Position numbers and translations under genes: made by a program. The notes under the pieces were generated by a model. It saw only the letters and a list, made by a program, of their open reading frames with translations. It searched no databases and had not been told where the DNA came from. Positions 43,401 to 58,400 of a stretch of DNA of 64,000 nucleotides are shown here, piece after piece (the first letter of the stretch is position 1; each line of letters begins with the position of its first letter). The stretch is taken from assembly GCA_002633005.1 (NCBI GenBank), contig NMRA01000629.1, positions 1 to 64,000 on the forward strand, read 5' to 3'. The stretch is from Phoronis australis. Its lineage: Eukaryota > Phoronida > Phoronidae.

Positions 43401-46400
43401 GTGCATTAGTCCGTTTACATGTACATGATTTTAACGTTAGTCACTGAATAGACGCCAAAAACAATCATTTTCAAAATTGTTAATTGCACTGGCACTCGTG
43501 CGACATCAGAGAACGATAATAAAAAAAGCAATTGAAAGTGAACAATGTCATTGACGGTTGCCAATTATGGCTCGTTAAACCTGTAAAATCTTTAGTCACC
43601 AACGGTGACGCACTCAGACGCACTAATTCGAATTTTGCCGTTTGCCAAAGATCTAAAATCGAGGTATTTTTAATGCAGCCATGAACTTCATTTTTGAGAT
43701 GGTATCCGGCTGGATAAGTGAGTGACGGCAAATGTTGCATTTTATTGTTTTACAGCTCATTTTGGCCTTATAATAATCTTCCGAACTACTGCACCTCCGG
43801 ACTAGTTCTTCTAAGGACTATTGAGGCGCTCCAGTTCAGAAAGCTTCTAAGTAACGAACACACTATCATTTTCTCCAAATCTCGAGCGATCTGCAGAGAT
43901 ACGAAAACCCTATGTGATATTGGAGACCCCAGTTATAAGACATGCTGTTACTTCTGCCTCCTGCGAAAATGATACAAATTAAAGAAATAAATTGCAAGTC
44001 GTGTTGAAGTGATTGCCGCTTTTGGTGTCACACGTTTATCTACATCACACCATTTGCTCTTTTAGTCGCTCTGAAAAGGAGGTGGTTTGCTTGCTAGACG
44101 GAGTTGAAATTCCCAGAAGTTTTTCTCCATTTATGATGGGGTTTGAAAATCAGGCGAAAAGAATATCCCATGCGTCGTATTGGTTCACACCAGACCCAAC
44201 AATACGGAATATTGCTCCATTAGCGTCGATAGTCGGGTACGTTGCTTACGTATTATAGCATTACAAAAGCGGTTGACTTAACGTGATCAAAGTGGTCTCA
44301 AATTGATGTACATGTAAATTAGCCAGTTTGAGGTTATTTTTTAGTTTTCAGTTTAATTTGTCATTGCTTGAGACCAGGGTCTCAATCATCCCTTGATAAC
44401 ATCAATCCGATGTGCAGTAATTTGAGTTGATCAGTCTCACCGGAAATCGGAATATCTCGTCTGAAATTTTTGGCACCCTCGTCGATTGATCAGTCTTCGT
44501 AACTTTTTGAGAGTGATCAATGTTTAATAATCATTACTGTTCTTTGTTTCAGAATTTAGACTCGGTTAATACATAATAATTACGTTGTTTTTAAAGGATA
44601 CGTGTTGTTTGAGGTAATATTTCTTCCGTTTTAGCGGTGGTCGATCCATTACCGTAATTGGAACGCACTTCAAATCCATTCAGAGGCCGGTTATGTTTGT
44701 TCACAAAGACGATGGAACTCGCGTAGCAGAATCAGTAAGAGTATACAATCTTATCTGCAGCAGATGCTCTTTCTGATTTCTCATTTCTCATCTGACGACT
44801 AGAGAGAAAGACAAAAACAACCATGAACAGTGTACATGCATGGAGACCAGATGACACTTGTACGACTGAAGAAAGAATAAGAACGACGTCGAATTTAGAC
44901 GAAACGCTAAATTCTATATTTCGCTATAGTGTATTCTGATTGTTTTAGCTACAAATTCGGATATTAATATTTTTTAAACAAATTGTGCAGATTAGTAACA
45001 ACTCAGTTAAGTAACACAAGCAGCATGCTAGTAAAGGTGTAGGCACAGTAGGGGTTGAACCCTAATCACTTTGTATATATGTATGGGGCAAGGGGGTGTA
45101 GTGCAACATGGAATGGCGATGGCAAAATGTCCATGCGATCAGCATATATGAATACAAGCCAAGAAGTTAATGGTGCAGTGATCTCACGCATTTTTTTAAC
45201 CCAACCTTTGATTTTGTCCTGTTACAGTTACAAAATGGATCTTATTGTGTTCCTGTTTTATTGTTTAAAACTGTGTTTATGGCTAATGGAAAAATTGCTG
45301 ATATTTTACTGGTTCACATCATGCTCGTTAATTTAGCTTGTCAAGGTGGGTTAGTTTCCTCTGCCGAAGCCCTGTGCCAGACATATAACACACAGACACA
45401 CTTTAAGGGAGAAAGCAACCTTTTTCATGTCATTTTAGTAAAAACACGATTCTTTGACTAGACCAAGTATTTTTTGCAGTAAATTATGGCTCCCGTTAGA
45501 GCCTGAAATTTCCAACAGCCCGGATAGTTCTGCTCGCCCCCTATTCAAGTAATTCATATCAGCATGTAGAGTTAAGGACTGGCGGGGGCGTTTGTACATG
45601 TACATTGTGGGAGTCAACTGACACTCACGTGGTCTGTTGCAGCCGTTTAAGTTAAAAACAATCTAATGAACGTCATGTTCTTTCATAATATCCCGCCTTT
45701 TGGGAGATGATGACAGCTTTGCAGTACCAGAGTTTACTCTGACATTCAGTTTGTTGGTATTAAAATACTAAAAATTTGTAACGAAATTAAACCTGTTCCG
45801 ATAAATTGTTGTCACCTGTAAGCCACCTCGTGAAAATGAAGAAGAGTTGATTCAAATACGGGGAAAAAAGGAAGCGGTTCAATAGGTGGGACAATATTTC
45901 ATGGCGCCAAAGCCGACATAAAATATAGCACAACAACATAAGCAGCAGAATTAATAGGTAGAGTTACAATTTTTCTAACTTCGTTAAATTAATCAGTTTA
46001 CTCCAGGAAGGAATAAAATGTAGTTTTTAGTGAAACTACATGTACTGTATGTTTGTGTCGTCAGTTTTGTTAAAACCATATCGGTGCAAAACTTTACATG
46101 TATCTTTGGCATAAAGCTTTGCACCAAGGCTACGGTCATCCGTGCCTCCGAACTTGCCTTCAGAGCGTGCAGTTAAAGAAACTAAGCAGTGATTTGCCCA
46201 GTGCTGGTGATGCCTCCAGCCCAGTGTCTGTTTGTAGCCCTTGAGTAGTGGTAGTGACTAAATGCCAAGGGAGGGAAATAGTTCGTCGTCCATTGATCAG
46301 GACGTTCAGGTAAACATTCATGAGATTAGTGTGTACTGAAGTACATGCGTTGGAGCAATTTAAAAGGTGCCGGGTGTGTGGCAAAGGAGTCCCATGGTGG

Positions 46401-49400
46401 GGTGTAAGCTGTTTGGGTGCTCAGATCACCTTCTACTGGGAGTACGTTGCGGGACATTCGGGCAAATGGGAGAGTTATTTTTCCGTCTGTGGGATTCCCG
46501 TGATCCACTTTAACATGTCCAGTGACGTTCACGTCGCTGGCAACACCTTTTCGTCGGCGAAGACACTGATGTGCTTCCGTAAAGTCAACTTCCTTAAAAA
46601 CGACAGTAGAACAGTTCCTCATAGTAAACTCGAACGCAGAAACAAGATGGTGGAAACTCTAAACCACCTAAACGCACTTTTAGTTGGCAAGACTAACCAA
46701 TCAAAGTACAGGAAGCTGTAATTTACTGAAAGATGTGTATGGGGTAATTGACAAACCGTACTTTTACTAAAACGACATGAAAAAGACTGCTTTCTCTTTT
46801 AAAACTCACGCGGGTAGAAAGTTTGTTCTTATTATTTCATGTCAAACTGTACTTTTATCGAATGTTTAACTTAAGTGAACAAATCACTTCTCTTCTTAAA
46901 GACACCTTGTATTGTTCGCAACGACTCTTTGATGTGGTGCTCTTCGCCGACACTACATTCCGCAAGGTCACCAACTGATGTCTCCGTTGGATTTATCATG
47001 GATAACGTAACAACAGTACGGCGTCTAAGTGAAAACTTTGCAAACGTGTCTAGTGTCATGACATACGTATCAAATCCAGAGTACTTCAATTTCACCGAGG
47101 TCGATTTGACAAAAACAATCAGCAGCGGCACCAAAGAACTGCTGTTAATGGTAAGCCAGTCAGTCAAGTCTTACAGTATAGCATATTGAAGTATTGGGTT
47201 TATCTGGATTCATGTTGGTAAACTACCAAATATTAAACATGTACGTTTGCTGGTGCTATTTAGGGAATTCGCCATCTTGGCCTTACATGTACCATTTAAC
47301 CACTTGGAAGACAAAACCTGAGACTTCAATTTCTCGTCGTTTAACCTTAGCTGCCAATGTTGAATGAATTATGATTCATGTACATTGATCACGCTATCAA
47401 CCCAAGATCACTGACATTAGGTCATTGAAATACGACACGATTCTTGGGGATGCGCAATTGGGTTTGCTATCTAACCACATCAAGGCGTTTTACAGAATTT
47501 TTACAAAAGCATCTGTCTCTGCTAGAGATCATGTGGTAAACTCATTCTCATATTTTGAACTTGACCACAACGCCGAAGTTTTCCACTTTTGTATGTGCTT
47601 ATCTTTTTTCGCTGAATGTACTCGGATCATCCCTTTCCACGAATGTAAACTACTTTTTATTTTGGCTAATGATTGAAAGTCGCAGAGAGAGCGGTTCTCA
47701 GGACGTGGTAGTCCTGTCAAGTACAGCAGCAACTGTGTGTGTTAGGTTCTATTTTATTTTTCCAATTGTATAGGGTTCCAACCTAAACTTGGCCTGTGCA
47801 GAAGAAGAAGTTATTGTTCTTATTGGCAAAGTACCATGCAACGTAACAGGTCTGGCAAGGACGCGACTTCTATGCAAACTTCCTGATCGTCAACCATATG
47901 GACTGGATGAGCGTGGCAGATGGAGCAAGGATATTCTACCTCAAGTTTCGGTAGGAACACTCGTTCACTCAGCCCAACTTTCCACATTCTTTGGTGTGAC
48001 CTGTTACGCCGTGCATGTACTTGCTACCTATTGAAACAACTTAAGTACGATCGACAGTCTACCAGCATTGCAGCGTGGGGTGGACACACGGAGACGATGT
48101 ACAGCACTTTCTTCGTTTTTACATGCAGTGTGTAGATACATGTACAAACCTTATCTTCAGAAAACTTAATTTTTGATTGAGTTAATTTACAATTTTAAAA
48201 TACTTCTGGTCTTAGAAAGATCTGGTGCTATTCATTAATTTTTGAGATTGCGCTCAAACATTGACTGTCTCAAAAGGTCATTTTATACTCCGAACACAGT
48301 ATCAAGTAATGAAATGCAGTTATCTCTTCCAAGCCCGCATTTCACTGCTCATTTTATCTGAGACTCAAAACAAACAACCACTTGTTTTCCAAATAATACT
48401 TGTGAGTCGCAGTCTGTGCGCTTTTAAATATGAGTGATATTGCGCTGCGCTTCGGGCGTTAACTTACCTCTGAATTTACGACGACGCACAGCACGGCTGC
48501 AGTTATTAATCTTTGGTCTTTTTACTTTGTTAGGTCACGGTCGGCAATCTGAACTTTCATATTGGGAAACTCCAATATTACGCTACTTCAACAGACGTCG
48601 GCCTGATAGTTGGTACAGTGATTGCTGTCGCTGCTCTGTTGGCCATCATTGCTGGTGTGGTGTTCATCTTCCGTCGCAAACTCGTGAAGACTCAAAGAGC
48701 AAACAGAAAAATGCAACTGGAATTGGTTAGCACTAAGTTAAAGCAGGGTATGTTTTCCAGTGAAGCAGTGTTTGTCTTTGAGATATTAGAGAGCAGTTAA
48801 ACTTGGTAATGTTGCTTGATTGCTCGAAGGTTAAACGCAAATATATGTGTTCCAAGATACGTTCATGTATCTTTAATTTGGTGTCTGTAGTGTAGGGTTA
48901 TCAGAATTTGACTCCGGAATTTCACTCATCTGGTCGCCTGTGTCGCGGCATTTGCTGGATTCCATCACTAGACCTAGCGGAAGTCCCCGACATCTCATTT
49001 GTGTCACGTGAATTTTTTCAAGGGGCGGAGCTTGCGGTAGGTCAATTTGAGCGCGTTCTTGATAAGGCAGGTATGAATTGACTGGTCAGGAAAGCAAATA
49101 CACTGATTTCATGAAATAAACAGAGCGATTGTGAACAAAATGTATTGAATTTAGGAAAAAAATAATTTAAACTTTGAAAGTCACTTCAAATTTTAGGGGA
49201 ATTTCAGGTGAAAATTTGTCTGACTGCTGATCCCTGTTGCAACATTTTGGCGACTTCAGATTTTCCTAGGTCGCCAAACACAATCTGAAGTCGCATCGGC
49301 CAGCTGCAGGTCGCCAAACCGAGCACTCTGAACTGTTCCTGCTACCTTAGGTCCCTTTGAGAAGTTTTAGAACCCACTGACTAAGGACTCCACACCGAAG

Positions 49401-52400
49401 AACATATTTCTCTGGGAAGTCATGTCTCAATGTACATGAAACTTCCTCATCCCTCCCCTTAAACCTCAGACAATCTCCATCTACCTGGCTTAATGCCTTT
49501 CAGTTGTCTGGTACACTTTGGTTCGATCGGGTTTTAAATGTGTGACAACCCCTCGAAAGATTATAAAAACACCAATTAGTTGACAATTGACATCATTTCC
49601 TCAGGTGGCAGAGCGCTAACTGAAGAGAACCCAGCTCCTTCCCGCACTCCCTTAGACGAACAGACGTGGCTTCTTGTGAAAGAATCCAACATACTCGTTG
49701 AAAGTAGCGATATTGATGTGGACGAGACTTGTGTACTTGGACAAGGTCAGTGTTGATGTCTGTTTCAAGCGTGCCACGCTCTTTTGTGTAGTCCTCCTTT
49801 TTTAGTTTGCTCTTACTCTACATTAGTCATTTATCTTTGTCTCAGTATTATCTAAATCTGTATAGTGCTTTCTGTTTAGCTACTTGCATCGTTATATACA
49901 TGTAGGTGGCGTTATGCCATTGGCAGAGCATGAAAAAACGTCACGCTGCCCCGTTTCCGATTATCTAAATCACTATCTTAGACCTTCGTTCATACACATG
50001 AAATCGTGAATGCTCAAAGCAATTTACCGGAATCATTTATCCCATTGAGAATTTTGTATTAAGCCTAATTTTCAGATATGATTAAAAAAGTTTGAACCAC
50101 TTAGCGTTAGGTCTTGCCGTCATATTGATGACCGAATGTTTGGTTGTGAACTTGCATAATAATTTTCCAGTTCTTTGTTGTTGTTACTTGTTGTTGGTAT
50201 TGATGTTGTTGTCATTGATGTTGTTGTTATTGATGCTGTTGCTGCTGTTGCTACGTGGTTTTGTGCGAAGTGGTGTCTCGGTTTTGCAGCAGTTATGCTA
50301 GAACGTTTATGATATTTTTTCGTGTCATGCAGGGAACTTTGGGTGCGTGTTCAAAGGTATCCTCCGTCGAGAAGCAGAATCGATAGAGGTCGCTGTCAAA
50401 GCGCAACGTGACAGTAAGTAGCCAGTTAAACCATGTAAAATAACACAAAGTAAAACAAAAAAGAATGGGATAAAAAGACATGATTTCTTAAGATGAATGT
50501 TGCTGTCAATAAACATTAAAGCCGTTGGGTGGTGCCATCTCTAACGATAGTTCCTTTTTACAGCTTACATTTCCTGTGGAGACAGTGTTAGTAAAATCCT
50601 GAACGAGGCTTTGATCATGAGAGAATTTCACCATGAAAATGTTCTGGGGCTTCTTGGAATAAGAATGGAAAGCAGAAACGACTCCCCTCTTGTTATCCTT
50701 CCGTTCATGCGTCATGGTGACCTGCTCAGCTACATTAAAGATCCTAAAAAGGTTGGTCACTTCTGGTGTTTTTAAGGTTGAAGAATTGTTGTGTTTTCAT
50801 TTGTTTTGCATTGACCAGGACTTTATACATGTACATGTGTGTACATGTACATTTTGCATATAAAAACCATTTTAACGTGCTTCTTTAGACGTTGTTGTTT
50901 TTCAGCACTTAGGTCTGTGTGCAATATTTCATATTTTAATTTGTCGATAGATAAAAACCACAATTATAGCGAACATTATTGAACTGCATATTTACCTATG
51001 GAAATAGATTAAAAATCAGATCTCATCTTTTTATATCTCAATCTTCCGAGTGCCAATATTAAAAGTAGAAGGAAATTTTACTGTTCACAAACACGTAGAG
51101 GTAACACTAATTATTAAATACGTTTGTGTAAATCTGTGAGCAGTGGCTATAGTCTCGATCAGTACACAATGAATTTTGTTCACCTCATAAACTTCACTGT
51201 TTTCCTACATGTAGGCCCTCTCAGTGTTTGATTTGGTGAAGTTCGGTGTGGATATAGCCAAAGGCATGGAGTATCTCTCTGATCTCAAATTCGTGCACCG
51301 AGATTTGGCTGCAAGGAATTGTATGTATGTACGGTGCTTTGATATAACACGGTATACATGTATAAAGCTCGAACTTGTTGATTTTCTACAGAGTCTGTTC
51401 TGTCAAACTTTCAAATTCGTCCAAACTCAAATATACGTCGTAGCATTATACAAAGCCTCGGGAGTACATGTATGTCGACGAGTATTCATCACGAAATCGA
51501 AACCTATTGATTTCTTGCGAAATCAGTGAACGACAAGTTCTGATATTTTCAACAAACTATAAGGGTACACGTGTACTTGGTTGCGCTCGTCATAGTTAAA
51601 GCTACATTTCGTGTTGCTGGCTAGAATACAAAATTGTAATTAAACATGTTTCACTCAATTAATTTCATGATGTTGCTGAGCGTGATAACTTTCTATTTTC
51701 GTTACCCCTAAGAAAATCGAAGTTATCAAGAAAGTGCTTTAGGTTTCAAGTTGGGAAAACCTAAATTCGTAACAGGTTATGTGCAAGTAAACATTCCTTG
51801 TTGACTGAGTTAGAACTGGAAATAGAGTCCTAACACCGTATGGAAAATCACGAGATCGATCATATTCGAATAAAACGCCTAACTTGTTTTGCGTTCTTAG
51901 AAATCCAAATAATGCAGCTTTCTTCACAGCGAGCATGACGTCTGTTCTAATTCCACTGAGGCTGTTGGCATATGTGCCAATCAAGATTGAATTCAGTTCG
52001 TGTTGTTCAAGCAAATGTTGAGGTAATAGCCAGGCGCTCGGTTGACCAACGGATTGTCCTAAAACCTCCTAGACACCCTCGAATCACAACCCCCTCTACA
52101 AACGACCCCTTTGAGCCACGACAGAGTACATTTTACACAAGCTAGACTTGTTCTGAAAGACTAGGCGCTGACTTGCAGGGCCAACGAGTATGGTCTAGAG
52201 CTTGGCTGACTTTCCTTGTTATTTTTTGCAATTAAGATAGTCGATTCGGCAAGTTTGAACGGAAAAAATAAACACTACCAAACCAAGTCTCAAGTCTTAT
52301 GGGAAAGTCACTCAGCAAAAGTAATAAGGTTCTGAAATATGTAAAAAGTGCAAAGGTACCTCTTTTTGCCTTTGGTCGTGAGTCGAGGGGGCTGTGTATT

Positions 52401-55400
52401 GTGGGTTGTGGTTCATGAGTTGTGGGTCATGGGTCGAGAGGTTCGTTTATCGAGGGGGTTGTGGGCTGTGGGGATCATCAGTTTAAGTTAAACTCGTTAA
52501 ACCAGTCTTTGGTTGAAGAATCATTATACTTTTAACATGGTTTTCCATCCGTTAATTTCATGAGTAAGTACAAGTTCTTTGGACAGTCTCTGATTCTCAC
52601 CAAACGGCTAAAGTGCGGGGCCTGCCTTGTGCACCTGGTTTCTAAGTCAGTACATGTATACATGTACTTCGTTAACCATGTTCCAATTTTTTCATATTCG
52701 TCGATATCACGTAATAATGTTTCCCCATCTTTTGTCTCAATTGGTGTTGTTCTTTTGTCAACGTGTCTACCTCATACGTTCAGGCTCGGGGACGACAATG
52801 TAGTGAAGGTGGCTGACTTCGGTCTCAGTCGTGACGTATACGAACGAGACTACTACAGTAGTGAAGACAGAAAAGCGAAACTTCCGGTCAAGTGGATGGC
52901 TCTGGAAAGTCTAACGGAAGCAGTATATACCACGAAATCGGACGTGGTGAGTTAACGTGACCTTACAGCTCTCCGCATTGGCGTGGTGTTAAGTTTGTTT
53001 TCAATTAACGAAAAATGTGCCCTCTCTCGAACTCATTGCAACCTTTCGGCGAAACTTAAAAATGTTTTTCCGCATGAAACCTGTTGCGAAATGAGTTACG
53101 GTCAATTGAGGCTCTATGGCATGAGACAGCGGCGATTCCACGATTTACCAACGATTGATTAGGAACTCACAGTGGCGGCGCTGTCGTTTCGTGATTTTCT
53201 TTTGACCGTTTGTCGAGAGGGAGATGAACCGCTGGTGTCTGATAGCGTGAAACAGTCCCAGCTAGGCACATAACTATTTTCCCAAATGTAGTGTGTGTTT
53301 GTGTCGTTCTTTACAAAAATATACAATATTTTTCTATCACATCATCTTTATTAACTCGCCTTTGGTAAAAGGTATTTTCTAATAACATAACTTAAACAAT
53401 GAAACTTAATAGCTACTTAGTCCTTAAGTGAAGGACATTACATGAAAAGATACCCACATATGTTCAATCATATTGGTAATTCAACCTTGAGTTCACTCTC
53501 AATTTGTATCAATGCTAAATATCGGCTTAGTAACGAATTAAAACAGCATGCAGATTTTTATAGGTCCGTAGATACGCACGAATCAGGGGACATAATTGAA
53601 CCCTTACATGCGTGTTGGACTATTTCATGCAACCGGGAATTAAATGGAACAAAACATTTTTAAAATACTGTTTGACTCGTATATTGCTTTTTACTAAAAT
53701 TTCATAAAACATACCCCGGGTTTTGAAGTGGTCATCGAGACCAACACTTGTTTCAGATCATTGAGCAGAGCCCTATGTCACAGGTGGAGAAAACATTTAC
53801 GGCTGTCTCTTGAGCACCACAAAGAAACCTTAAACCCTTTAAACCAACTCTTGCATTATGTTAGCGACAACTGTGATATGTTATTTTAAATATTTCTTCT
53901 TCAGTCTGTGTACCTGTAATCAGGAAATCAGCCCAAAATTAAAATATATTGATGTGTGACATCGTGTTCTTCTTCACCTACCTTGAGCCAGAATGGTCCA
54001 AAAAATAATTGAATGGTGCCTTAGACGAATATTATGAAAAGTTACATGTTATGCAGTAATAGCAATGCAACAGACAATAGTTCAATTTTTGCGTTTCTAA
54101 AAGACCGTAAGATCGCCCAGAAATGACACAGGTCCTTGTGTCGGACACTGGTACATGTATGTCAATACACGGTGGAGCAAGCGATTACTTCAGGAGCCAC
54201 GCTCTACTCAGCCCATTTTGCACAATCGTGCTTCGTCCTTTGAAGAAATGGAGATTTTACGTACTATAGCTTTCTCCAGCGTGAACTTGAAATTTGACTG
54301 CACGAAAAGAGTGTATTAAGTTTTACCATTCATGGTATCGTACACACTGAGTATGAGCCTCAGCATTAAAGTAAGACTGAGATAATGAATGTGACTGCAG
54401 TAAGCTCTCATCAGTGTATACACTGTACGGGGTCAAGCTTTTTGTGGCAATACATGTTATCCATGTAATACATGTACGTTAATGCTCAATGGTAGAGCGT
54501 AGGATGTAGATGCCAGGCAAATAGTTTCAGGTCACGACCGCAGCCGGCACAGAGACTGAAGTCGAATCACATGCAGGGCAGAGCTGTTACAATTTCGGAA
54601 CACACAAGACAGAAACGAGTATCATTTACCGGAAATTGAAACCAGTTAGCATCACAACAATTTGATATGATCGTTCTTGACAAAAAATGGTATTCAAATC
54701 AAAAAAATCAATGGCTGCTATTCTCGCAACTGGGATTTGACAGTCAGGGTAAAAATTTCGGTTGGATTTACAGATCGCGACAAATATTACTCGTCACAAA
54801 AGTCGTAGGAAAATTAAATAGTGATTGAATAAAAGGATATATTGCCAACTCAAAACTGTCAACTTTGAAAGCAGAACTGTCTGCAAACTGAGTAGGCTCC
54901 GACTCGGCTTCACTCCCCGAAGACGCCAGTTCGTTTTGGTACCGCCTCAAAAACGCAAATTCCGCCGATACGGCGAAGTTTGACTCAAAATTTGCTTCAA
55001 CTATTGCCTGAGTGTCGTTTCCCTCCACCTCCGTGCTCTAAGTCATCTAACTTACGTTTGCCGCTATCGCATATCTACTGTCAACTGGTCAACGTCTTCC
55101 ACTGTACATGCATTTGTAATGTGTCGAAAACCAACAAATCAGTTTTTTTTTCTTTTAAATTCAAAATTCCTCAATTCTTTCTGGAAATAAGTGTTTGTTT
55201 AGATGGATTTTATGTTAAGAATACCTGGTGTAAAACCTCAAAAAATTGCAAATATCTATAGTAGGAAAGTTTTAAAACGCAAACTGCGCCTTTTCGTTTA
55301 GGTAAATGCTCTTCTGTGTGCCTTCAGTTCCACCATCAGAGGTGTTGGGTTGTAATGTTGCTCGATTGACTGTATACGTGATGGTGGTCGACTCGATAAA

Positions 55401-58400
55401 TACGGGTGGACAGGCTACCTCCGGGAACTGCTCATACCCGGTTATCCTTTATTAACTTGAAACAAAAGATGTCGCTACAATACGGTTACGGTATAACAAC
55501 AGGCGCATGCACAGTTGTAAATCTAATCATAACACTGGAAACCACAGAGGCACGAGCTCAAAGGTTTCAGAGAGTGCTAAATGTTCTGCATCCCGTGAGA
55601 AAATGTTCGGCTTCTTTACATGTAGTTGCTGTTGTGTGATTCTCGGCCATTTAAATTCCTGCCCGTCTGCTCGTTGAAAGTTACAAGTAATTGGTCCCTT
55701 CAAGAGGAGGAATATTTTACGTAACTGGTTTATCTGTGTTTCCAGCTGATCGTTTAATCTTGTGACACGCATTCTAATTAGTCGGTCTTTTTTTCTTCAA
55801 GTGGTCTTACGGTGTCGTCTTGTGGGAACTTCTGACCCGTGGAGTATTTCCGTATCCGGAAGTGGACAACTGGGACATAAAGAGATACTTGGAAAATGAC
55901 AGGAGACTTCCCCAGCCAGAGTTCTGTCCAAAGAGAGTGTAAGTCAAAACATTACAATGTCTCCAAGGAACATAAAAGCTCAACAGTTTCATTTGCACAA
56001 CACGAGTTCAGGAGCCTGCTTGGCTTACGTGTAGCATAGCATTACCAATTCCACTGGCAACTCAATGAACATAGCCTGGATGCCAGTCAGTTTTGGATGC
56101 ATCCTTAGATTACATGTACATGTACCTACATGTTAAAGGTCAGAAAGACGTCGTTATATCGACACTTCCACGATGAGTCGAGGTGTATTGTATAGCTATT
56201 GAGACAATGGTGTTGCTAGAGAAATGTATCTTGATATCAAACCGTTGAACATGACTCGTCAATGTTAAATTGTAAATGTAGCCAAAAGAGTTTGTAAACA
56301 CCACAGGTAAACGTTTCTTGGATATTTTTGTCTGAAAGTAGACCAAACACCGGCTAACTTAACACCAAAATGTCATTTTCCTGTTTCACTAAAAGGATAC
56401 CAAAAGCGGTTTTGGCATTTTAATAGATACCAATAACGACTTTATCACCCGTTTCTCTTAAAAAATAATGCTCTTTAACCCTCGACAACAGTTTCAAAAG
56501 TTGTGAGGAAGATTGGAAAACATCTTTCCAAGTCTGCCAAACGAGTAAGCGCGACCTACCGTTTTATAGCGAATTACACGGCAAGTGTGGAAATACATGT
56601 AGACCATCCACAAAGGATCACAATGCCCAATCTGTGACGTAGGGAGTACAAATTTTTATAGATTCCTGCGTTTATATGTAGCTTGGAAGATTGACGCCAA
56701 TGATCCATTAGCAGGTAATAGCATGGGGATTGGTGGAAATGATCAAACAAATTTGAGTATCCTTTCGACTTTCTTAAAACCGCAAGTTAGCCTGCTGCAG
56801 ACTAAAGGGTGGTCTGTTTGACCTAAGTTTTCGACTATTGTGACTGTAAACTGTTGAATTACAAAATTCTTTGATAACGTTTGCAATCTAATACTCAACA
56901 ATGACGCAGTTAAAAGATCGTATGCGTTTTATTCTGGGACTGGCAAAAGACAATATTGTGCAACTTACCTGCACTGAAATATGAAATATGTTCCAGCCAC
57001 AGCAAGGTCTTCTCAAATAAACGACATGACTATTTCAATCCAAGATGCTGGAAATCTATCCCCAATTAGAGTTTTAAGACCAATGTTATTCTTGAATCTT
57101 CATTTCACACACCGCCTTGCTTACAGTTTTGTCCGCAAAGTGGCGAGATTGTATTGTATGTTCACCTAAGCCAAAAACAACTAATTTCTATCGAAGTTAA
57201 AACTTAATCCGACTGTTTGTTCGATATCAAAGGCCTTCTTTACTGAATTGTTCTCTTCATACTAACTTAACCGGAACTTGAATAGTACTTTAGGAGTCAC
57301 ATTTCATGAAACGGGACCCAGAATAGAGAGAAAAAACACGTGCACCTCTAATTGGACGCGTATTGTTATCGTTTCGGCTTTGCTTGAGACCATTTACATG
57401 TACCTCGACACATGACAATAAACAGAGCATGTACCCTCATAACTCTGTCGGTTCAAAATAATGAAAGCACTCCGAGGAGCGACACTTGGCGAAATTAACA
57501 GAAAAGACGACGATAGAGATGATGACGAAGTTTACGAGTATGACGACGATGCTGGCGATGATAAACAACTCAAGTAATGATAACATTCACAAGACGAACG
57601 TAGAGCCCAGACATCATTAAGTATAGGCTACAGTCTTGAACGACACTTGGCGAAATTAACTGAAAAGACGACGACGGAAATGATGACGAAGATAACGAAT
57701 GTGATGACGATGGTGACGATACTGAACAACATCATAACATTCATATGAAGCACTTAGATGCCATAAATCAGCAAGAAATAGGCTATACTCTTGTTCAATA
57801 GAAACTAAACCAACAACAATGCAGCAACAGCGCTAAACAAAGGAACAGCGCTATCAGAAAATCTCGAACAATTCGAAAAGTAGACGTCATAGTGAAAATG
57901 GAAACCATCTTCTGAAAGCCCGTTCAAAACTATCTAAACTGATGGTATCGTCTAATTTCGAAAATTTTTCGAAAAAAAAATAAAATTTTGGGTTTTTTTA
58001 AGAATTTCAAAGTCAATTAACTCCAAAACGGTAAGTCTGAAAAAATTGTTACAGGTCATTTGAAAGGGTATACCTCAAAGAATCCACTTGCAAAATTCAC
58101 GTCATTCTCTCTTCAAGGTATACATTTAAAATGGCACCCCAGCACGACTGAAAATGGGTCAATATGCGCCAGATCCGCTATCTTGGAAGCAACTTCCGGG
58201 TTTTTTAGTTTGGATTAATACATTGTCACAAGAAACAAAAACTTGCAAGAATTCGGAAGAATTGGCTTTATAATGCGCCCTCTACCGGAGAAAACGTTTT
58301 TTGCCCAAAATCGAGGTGCGCATACGCGATTGCCGATATTTCCGCCATCTTTACCCGGAAGTTAACAATTTCTGGTACATATGTAACACACGCCCTTTTC

